Below the pieces are notes generated by a model. It did not search any database, was not told the origin of the DNA, and was given only the letters and a program-made list of their open reading frames with translations. From Xenopus tropicalis (lineage: Eukaryota > Chordata > Amphibia > Anura > Pipidae), in assembly GCF_000004195.4 (NCBI RefSeq), contig NC_030677.2, positions 102,328,829-102,392,828 on the forward strand: DNA of 64,000 nt, in the 5' to 3' direction. This document shows, piece by piece, positions 56,832 to 64,000 of this stretch. Each line of letters begins with the position of its first letter. Positions within the stretch are counted from its first letter, which is position 1. The position numbers were made by a program, and so were the translations under genes.

Positions 56832-57747
56832 TGTAGGGAGGTAGTGCTGGGTCCCTGCACTTACCTCCCTCTTGCTGCTGTTCCCTGTAGGGGAGCAGGC
56901 ACTGAGACTGTGTCTGTGAGGTATGAGCTGCTGCCTAGCAACAAGCTGAACAGCAAGCTCAGGGCTGCAGGAAGTTGCAAAGCAGCCTGGGAGCCACAGA
57001 AAGGAAAGGGAAGCTGGAAAGCCTGGCAGAGGAAGTCAGGAGGAGGAGAAAGAAAGTTCCAGAGCTCCAGAAGCTGCAAGTGGGCTCAGAGAGAGGAGCA
57101 GCACAAGAAGAAGCTGTCTTTTGGAACAGGCTGGTACAGGGAAGGCAGATCCTGTACCTGGAGAGACAGAGATCCTGTGAAGAGTCCTGACTGGAGGAAC
57201 AAACACCTGCAGGGGAATCCCATCTGAGTAGCTAAAGGGGCTAGTAGTCGCACTGCATGGCTGTAAGTGCTGGACTCGCCTGAAGGTACTGTGTGAAGCA
57301 TCCACAAAGATCCTTGGAGTGAGTATAATTAAAGTGACAGTAATAAAGGAGCGCTTGAAGATTTACAGTATATAGGCAGTTTCCTTTGGACTGAGTTAAA
57401 GACTTTACATAGTTAGTGAGATAGCTTGCGCTGGCACAGATATTTAGTAAGGCCCTTATTGCCACTTTGATAGGAGTGTTATGTGTATTAGTTTTCCCTT
57501 TATTTCAGATAAAAGTTATTTAGTTTATCAAGTACTGTGTGTGCATTATTATTGTTCCTAGTGGGGCCACCCGTAGCTGCACTCCCGGATCCCACTAGGG
57601 GGAGGCACTGCGCTAATAAGTACCAGGTACCCAGTCTCTCCCAATACCACTGCGGAGTGATTCAGGTTTGTCCCGTGCCATCAGGTAACCGCCACACATG
57701 GAGTGTAACACTGTCAAAAGTGCCAGAAGCGGTGAGGATAGGGTTAC
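56832..57747 (+). mobile_element. LTR-like repeat (possible solo LTR or LTR plus primer-binding site)
   Basis: It begins TGTAGGGAGGTAGTGC and could end at TGTAACA (57710), followed by AAAGTGCCAGAAGCGGTG, which resembles a retroviral-type primer-binding site, or at GGTTACA (57747). It is GC-richer than its surroundings. No gag or pol follows. Frames inside are Gly/Arg-rich chance frames. The target duplication is not clear. Confidence 0.4.
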
Positions 57748-57907
57748 ATACACAAGTAGCCTGAAAACAAAACACTGATAGTAATGTGAAAATACTTATA
57801 GCAATGTAAAAAAATGCGAAAAATCTTTCTTTTTGCATTTTTTACTACTGAGAATCAAAGTTCCCTACTTTTTTAGTATCATTCTTCTTCTCAAGGTAAT
57901 AGTCTTG

Positions 57908-57993
57908 GGGTCTAATTTATGATTTATCGAGCCCTGTGGGCTTCCTTTATGATTGCTCAAGCCAGAAGGCAATAACAATCATAAATAAGGCCC
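57908..57993. repeat. small foldback, about 86 bp
   Basis: GGTCTAATTTATGATT at the left pairs with AATCATAAATAAGGCC at the right, imperfectly. Possibly the core of a small MITE. Confidence 0.45.
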
Positions 57994-58216
57994 ATATTGT
58001 GTGAAAAAGTGCAGCCATTTTTCAGATTGTCAGGAAACATTTTCATAGATTTGAAAAACAGTCAAGTAGTGCAAAAGACCCACAATTTTACCATGAAAAC
58101 AATTCAACTCTTGACTAATCTACCCCAAGTGGTAACTCTCAGTCTACCCGCCAGACGTGCATATTTATCACATATGAAAGTAAATCCATAAACTCTCTGG
58201 CTAATATATCACAACT

Positions 58217-58665
58217 AGGGATGCACCAAATCCAGGATTCGGTTCCCTGGTTGGGGCAATAGGCAGCCCATACTACATAACTCTGACTCAGACACCTAGT
58301 GCCTGCTCCACTTTCAGCTGCCCTGTTCTGACGTTACTCTGTATGTAGTTCTTCTCCTCCAGCTGGCCTCTTCCTGTGTTCTCCCATAAAGACCCTTAAT
58401 TCTGGGTGTGGTCCCCTTTTTATACATTCTACCCCACACTGCCTCTAGTGGTCGGGGTGTGAATTGCACTCATAAATTTTTAATAGCTTTTAACAAAATT
58501 CTACTGCCACCTAGTGGCCATTTCAAGAAACATACAGATAACGTCCATTTTTCACCTTCTTACAAACATGGCACGGCGACATTAACCATTCCAAATCCTA
58601 ATTATCATATGTTAATTAGGATTCCGGTCGGTATTCGGCTGAGATATCAATGGTGGAGACCTTAA
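58217..58665. mobile_element. hAT-type repeat (TAGGGATGCACC end), rearranged
   Basis: The left end TAGGGATGCACCAAATCCAG followed by GATTCGGTTCCC is characteristic of a common frog hAT MITE. The distal part with CAAATCCTAATTATCATATG and TTAATTAGGATTCCGGTCGG is its palindromic core. The middle differs and the right terminus is absent, so it is rearranged or has a nested insert (about 58250-58560). Confidence 0.6.
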
Positions 58666-59782
58666 CACACTTTAAGTGTTGGATTAGAAAAGGATGAACA
58701 ATTTAAGGTAAGCATGACCTACTAATCATTACATATACATACTTTTATTATATGTTCAAGAATTGCAACAAAAAAGTGCCACTCCTTGTGAAGAGAGTTG
58801 AGTGTGTGTAATATGCAAAATCTTTACCATTGAAACAAGTTTTATTTAGGAACAATGCCCTCTAACACCTGTGAATGCATGTATGAATAAACCTTCAACT
58901 GAAAATGAAATTTTAAAGAAATAGAGAGACAATAAAGGTGGAGCAACATACAATAGTAAGTGGCATTACATAACATTGCAGTTCTTTCTTACCATAGAAA
59001 CAAGAATCAAAGCAAAGAATTTTGATCAGCCTATAAGGCTAGCAAAGACAATTTCAAATGATTACTGTTTAAAAGAGCATATGTAGTAACATATTTACAT
59101 GAAAAAAGACAGTAAGCTGCCTTGTTGTGAGATCTAAGTTTGGTTACACTAATATTTAGTGCAAATAAAGACAACTAAAGGAAAATGAAAGGCTCAAACA
59201 CTGGGGTGAGACAATTTGTCTGCTACGTTTTTCCCCCAGACTGGAAAAAAAAATCTTTTTTGTCCAGGGTGCTTTACTGCACCATTCAAAACTGGGCACA
59301 CAAGCAGGTTCTGTACGGTACATAAATCTCCCCATGTGGGTGGGAAATATACTTGGGAAAATGGCGGCATGCCAATCTACCATAAAGTACCCTGGGCCAG
59401 TATGATTTTTAAAGATGTATATCAGCAATGGTAAAATATTATTGTTACTTGTAGTGCTGAACAAATTCCCACCCCACCCAGCAGTGTCTGAGCCTTGCCT
59501 TGTCCTTTAAGATATTATTTCACAATATAGATTTTTTTTGCCTGATAATTGCAACGACATATACAGTAAGCCGAGGAACAGAACAAGTACTGAGGAGTAT
59601 CAGTTCAAGAAAACCTGTATCTTCAGAGGTTAGACTAATAAAAATAACTTTCTGAACCAGTGGAATAACAAAAATTTACTTGTTTCCCTTAGCAAAATTT
59701 TGTGAATGACCCCACAAACAGGCAGGATAATTGCTTCAGAAACATATATTATACTGGACATCAAATTAAATTAGCAGGCACT
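58666..59782. other. non-coding, nothing recognised
   Basis: No gene is visible. A frame at 59156-59464 (minus) has no supporting context. Confidence 0.4.
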
Positions 59783-60025
59783 AGTGATGAGCAAAATTTT
59801 TCGCCAGGCATGGATTTGCCAAGAATTTCCACATTTTGCCATTGGCAATTTGTTTAGCAAAAATTCTGCAAAATTTCGCCGGGAAAATTCGCAGTCACGT
59901 CAAAAAAAGATGTGCTCACGTCCAAATAGGCGAGGTCGCATCAAAATAGACACGGTCTCGTTAAAAAAAAAAGGAGTGGTCCTGTTAAAAAGCCTGTGGT
60001 CACATCCAAAAATTCGCAGTATTCA
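59783..60025. mobile_element. TAGTGATGAGCGAAT-family MITE, right end lost
   Basis: Left TAGTGATGAGCAAAATTTTT then CGCCAGGCATGGATTTGCC. Interior has repeated GTCNCATCAAAAT units. The right terminus is not found. Confidence 0.68.
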
Positions 60026-60886
60026 CATTAAGAAGTGATACCACTGTTCAAGTATTTCCTGCTACATCAAGTAAAAATGGATATATGTAATGGCTAGGGC
60101 ATAAAGACTGGGTGAACACTTAACCAGCACTCCCACAGAGGCAGCAAAACAGATGTGGAAGTTACACATGCTGCAATTGAGGGCCAGTAATTTTAGGATC
60201 TAAAAAGAAAATTTGTCTTCTTTAGGGACAGAAATGCGGGGAATGCACTTTCTTTAGTAGTAAAAGTGCTGTAGAAGGGCTGTAGAATATTCCATCAAGG
60301 AATGAGAATAGCTTTAATTTCATCAAACTACTGTCATAAACTTTTAAACACAGTGAAAAAGTGAGGGTGGTAAGACAGGATAAGGAAAGAATTAAGCAGT
60401 ATGATTATTATTCCCTTAATGCAGAATCCCAGACAATATAACTTTGCCTCATCCATACAACACTTGTCTTACATAAGATGTATTATCTACATGTAGTTTA
60501 GAATGTCATTTTACAAGTTATAGATTGTGCAATATCATAATATTTTCACCTTTTGACTTTTGACAAGATAATCTCAGATTTATGGATTTCATTACTTGTA
60601 ACATCCAGGTTCTCTGTCTTAAGAGTGTAGGAAAAAGAAAACATGCCAGACTATATATCAGTTGCCAAGGATTCCCTGGTAGATTCCCATATTTTACCTT
60701 AAATAACCTTTCTTAAATAATTATACTGTGAGTTAAAGCAAGTATTTAATGCAAAGTTAGGGTGCATGGGATCCCCCAGAGGAGTTTAATGGTATAAGAC
60801 GGAGCACCTCAGAGGGAGAAAAGGCCACATAAGTGGTTGGATCTGAAAGTAGGTTAGTCTAGACTGCACATCTTTAATGGAGGGAT
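60026..60886. other. non-coding, nothing recognised
   Basis: No gene or repeat family is recognised. Confidence 0.4.
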
Positions 60887-61127
60887 TAGTGATGAGTGAA
60901 TCTATTCTGTTTCAGTTCACAGGAAAATTCACGAAATTACTGCATAATTGATGAAACTTTGCAAAATGCAGCTAACACACATTTTTTTTTCCCAACCAGA
61001 ACTTTTTTTTTTGTTACACATTTTTGTCGCTGCAAATTTTTGCTGCAGTTTTGCAACAAATGTGCCAATGGCAAGATGCTGAATTTCACAGCAAATCCAT
61101 GCCTGGCTAAAAAATTGCTCATCACTT
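60887..61127. mobile_element. hAT-type MITE, TAGTGATGAGCGAAT family
   Basis: Left TAGTGATGAGTGAATC, right AATTGCTCATCACTT. Target duplication ggagggat (60879-60886) against gcagggat (61128-61135), 7 of 8. Confidence 0.82.
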
Positions 61128-61135
61128 GCAGGGAT

Positions 61136-62656
61136 GCTTAAATGCATATATGAACTTGTTACAGTCCTTGCTGATCAAACATATCTCAGGTTGCAACATA
61201 CAGCATGCCCACCAACACAAATGCAGGCAGCAGGGGGATGTGCAGTTTTGGAGCACATAGACTGGTGACCATTTGAGAGATTAAACCTTGAAAGCTAATA
61301 AGTTGAAGGTAAAACTGGGAAACTCATTCCCGTATAAAATGTATAATGAAGCAGTAGAATTCTTAATGAATCAAATAAACGTGAGTGTAGGACCGGCCAG
61401 AGCAGCCATGTTAGAAAATGATCAGGTATAGGGGCCATGGATGTGTGTTCCTCTAATGTACAAAGTATTGTTTGGTTTTTTTGTCTGACAAGAGGATATG
61501 CTGTGATATAAACAGAACGTATGTAAATCTGTATGTTTAGTTTATACACCCATCTATTATAAATGCATTTTAAAAATAATCAGTGATTGAATAGGGATGA
61601 AAAAAGTGCACAGTGCGTAGCATGGAGTGCCAAAAATAACCACTTCCACAGTCATATGCCACACCCAGTTATAGTCCAAACACTTTTTGGTTTCACCTAA
61701 AGCAAAGCCATGTGACTATTTCCATTTTGCAGTTTCCTTCTACTGAACAGTTTCATGCACAATATGCATAGATTTACCAATGTATTTGGCATGTAGGGGA
61801 CCCAAAATGAAAACAGTGCATATGTATTTACTTGGCTGGCAATTCCGCTTCTGCAAACACAGCACCCTGTCTGCATATTGTGTGTGCAAATTCTATAAAA
61901 CCTCCACCTTCCTCATCTGTATAACACTTCTTCATCTCTTCTTTCCCAGCAATCTTTTCTTCCTTTTTATCTTTCATGTGCTCTTTTTCATTATAATTTT
62001 TAACCTCTTAATTTTATATGCATACAGAAACGTGGGGTTTCATGTGAGGTTTCCCTTACAATTGCTTGAACCCGAAAGGCTTGAGAAAGCATAAACTGGC
62101 CCCTAAATTAATTTAAAAATAAATGAGCGCCAGTAGTTCTTAAACTTGAAACCATGAACTGTTTATTTACACAGCCACTTAGGAGTAATTACAGCATAGA
62201 ATAGGCATCTCATAGCATAGGCAGTACTTACAAGGAATAGTCACAATAACCCTTTAGCTGCAGGGCACAATGGGTTAACTCCCAGCTTTCAGGTATATGC
62301 TTCCAGTGGAACCTGGGTGATCACTATCTAACCCTAGGTCTGTACACTGTTAACCCTACTTGGGCAGTATTATACCCAGGATAATAATCCCTCTACAATT
62401 CCTGGTTGGAGCCAAAATACTGCTCACTAAATAGGCCTGACTGTCTATCACACCTAGTGTGATCTATAACAGGAGATGGCAATTCTTTCTGAAACCTACC
62501 AGTATCTCTCTCTGCCTGCTTACTCAGCAGAGACTTCACAAAAATGGCTTCCAGCCTCATGGCTGCTCAGACTTTTATATTACACCACAGTGCCACCTTA
62601 TGGCCAAACTATGGAACTGCAAAGGTCATACTATGACCTAGGAACAAGGGACTTAC
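61136..62656. other. non-coding, nothing firmly recognised
   Basis: No gene. The 62100-62640 part (TTATTTACACAGCCACTTAG, GGGTTAACTCCCAGC) has the look of an interspersed repeat but no ends were found. Confidence 0.35.
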
Positions 62657-63990
62657 CATATATACTCGAGTATAAGCCGAGTTTTTCAGCACCAAAAATG
62701 TGCTGGAAAATTCACCCTCGCCTTCGAGTCAGATTAAATAAAAGCAGATTTTCAGAGAGATCTCACTTGCCAGCAATCGCGATTAATATTCCAGGGGGGC
62801 ACAGTTGTCCCGGGTCCGAAAGATAGTGGATTTAAAGGGGGCCCCTTTAAAGAGTTACACTCCCTTGGCTCATTGGTGGTCAGCGGGTAATTTTATTGGT
62901 TGCGCCCCATGCGTACCTGTGATGTCAGCATGCACGGGGCGCAACCTAATAAAAGATCTGCAGCTGCAAAATTAGGAAGAGACGGGGGATGCAGGCGGAA
63001 GCAGCAGCCAGACGCAGCCGGACACAGCAGCCAAGCAGGGAGGCAGACAGGCAGGTGAGCGGGAGGGGTGGGGGAAGATGTTGCGGGGAACTGGGGGATG
63101 TTGCAGGGAGCTGGGGGATGTTGCAGGGAGCTGGGGGATGTTGCAGGGAGTTGGAGGATGTTGGGGGGAGCTGGGGGATGTTGGGGAGAATGCTGGGGGG
63201 AGCTGGAGGATTTTGGGGAAAACGCTGGGGGGAGCTGGGGGATGTTGGGGAGAACGCTGGGGACTGTTGGGAAGAACGCTGGGGGGAGCGGGGGGATATT
63301 GGGGGGAGCTGGATGATGTTGGGGAGGATGCTGAGGGGAGCTGGAGGATGTTGGGGAGGACACTGAGTGGGGGGTACTGGAGGACGCTGAGGGGGAAGCT
63401 GAAGAATGTTGGGGAGGACACTGAGGGGAGCTTGAGGATGTTGGGGAGGATGCTGGGTGGGGGTAGCTGGAGGACACTGAGGGGGGGAGCTGGAGGATGT
63501 TGGGGAGAACACTGGGGGATGCTGAGGGCAGCTGGGGATGTTGGGGAGAATGCTGGGGGATGTTGGGGAGAACACTAGGGGGAGTTGGGGGATATTGGGG
63601 GGAGCTGGATGATGTTGGGGAGGATGCTGAGGGAAGCTGGAGGATGTTGGGGAGGACGCTGAGGGGAGCTGGAGGATGTTGGGGAGGATGCTGAGTGGGG
63701 GGTACTGGAGGACGCTGAGGGGGCAGCTGGAGGATGTTGGGGAGAATGCTGGGGGAAGCTGAGGGGAGCTGGAGGATGTTGGGGAGGAAGCTGGGTGGGG
63801 GGAGCCGGAGGACGCTGAGGGGGGGAACTGGAGGATGTTGGAGAGAACGCTGGGGGAGCTGGGGGATGTTGGGGAGGACGCTGAGGGGAGCTGTCATTTT
63901 ATTGGTATTTATTTTGATTATTGAAACTTAGCAGTTGCTGCTGTATTTCCCACCCTAGGCTTATACTCGAGTCAATAAGTTTTTCTAGTT
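62657..63990. mobile_element. Tc1/mariner-like TIR element carrying a G-rich minisatellite
   Basis: Left ATATATACTCGAGTATAAGC, right GGCTTATACTCGAGTCAATA, inverted repeats centred on TATACTCGAGTATAAGCC. Left sub-terminal CACCAAAAATGTGCTGGAAA is typical of the family. The interior has an almost perfect hairpin (62893-62912 against 62932-62952) and a long minisatellite. No transposase; Pro-rich or Gly-rich frames here come from the minisatellite. Confidence 0.75.
63068..63893 (+). repeat. G-rich minisatellite, about 24-30-bp units
   Basis: Units of the form GGGGGGAGCTGGAGGATGTT then GGGGAGAACGCT or GGGGAGGACGCT, repeated with length variants; the first units read GTTGCAGGGAGCTGGGGGAT. Repeated runs of 3 to 7 G on the plus strand give G-quadruplex potential. 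All six frames stay open for long distances because the unit lacks stops. Confidence 0.9.
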
Positions 63991-64000
63991 TTATTAGGTA

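Noticed and set aside
56817..57227. 136-residue frame as a host gene
   Set aside because: It lies wholly inside the LTR-like repeat and is Arg/Lys/Gly/Ser-rich with no domain.
62893..63931. Pro-rich (minus) and Gly/Trp-rich (plus) frames up to 334 residues
   Set aside because: They come from the G-rich minisatellite, which lacks stops in all frames; no start or splice context.

Overview
The window reads as vertebrate nuclear DNA, most likely from a frog of the genus Xenopus. It is AT-rich, has long introns, and is packed with transposon fragments typical of that genus: T2-type MITEs with TTAAAGG termini, hAT MITEs with TAGTGATGAGCGAAT-like ends and 8-bp target duplications, an ATCCGGAA-type MITE, PIF/Harbinger-like MITEs, an L2-clade LINE and Penelope-like remnants. 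The species call is an inference from repeat families recognised by eye.

The only protein-coding gene I can support is a giant mucin-like gene on the minus strand, running from right to left and leaving the window at position 1. Four exons are proposed: 50046-45880 (1389 codons of degenerate Ser/Thr-rich repeats), 16342-5114 (3743 codons, one exon of Thr/Ser/Glu tandem repeats), 3476-3378 (33 codons) and 2695-1 (Thr/Ser repeats continuing past the window edge). The three complete exons are multiples of three and phase 1 at both ends, so they can be joined or skipped without breaking frame. The main repeat is 150 bp (50 residues, built as 17+16+17); the last exon uses a different period of about 372 bp (124 residues). 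No signal peptide, VWD, SEA, EGF, cystine-knot or transmembrane domain is visible, so promoter, 5' exons and 3' end lie outside the window or were not recognised. The long plus-strand frames over the repeats are antisense shadows.

The rest is intron or upstream sequence. The 29.5-kb intron 16343-45879 holds most of the MITEs, microsatellites, a 248-bp perfect palindrome inside a 15-bp target duplication, and a local multi-copy duplication (27.5-31.4 kb). Upstream of exon 50046-45880 lie Penelope-like debris, an L2 LINE (about 51.9-56.0 kb) interrupted by a hAT element, an LTR-like repeat (56.8-57.7 kb), more MITEs, and a Tc1/mariner-like TIR element filled with a G-rich minisatellite (62.7-64.0 kb).

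Two points stand out: the scale and recent homogenisation of the mucin array, and two inverted 1-kb hAT copies carrying the same minisatellite that flank one mucin exon. I found no evidence of a wholly new gene system; the most unusual objects are the giant repeat exon and the palindrome.
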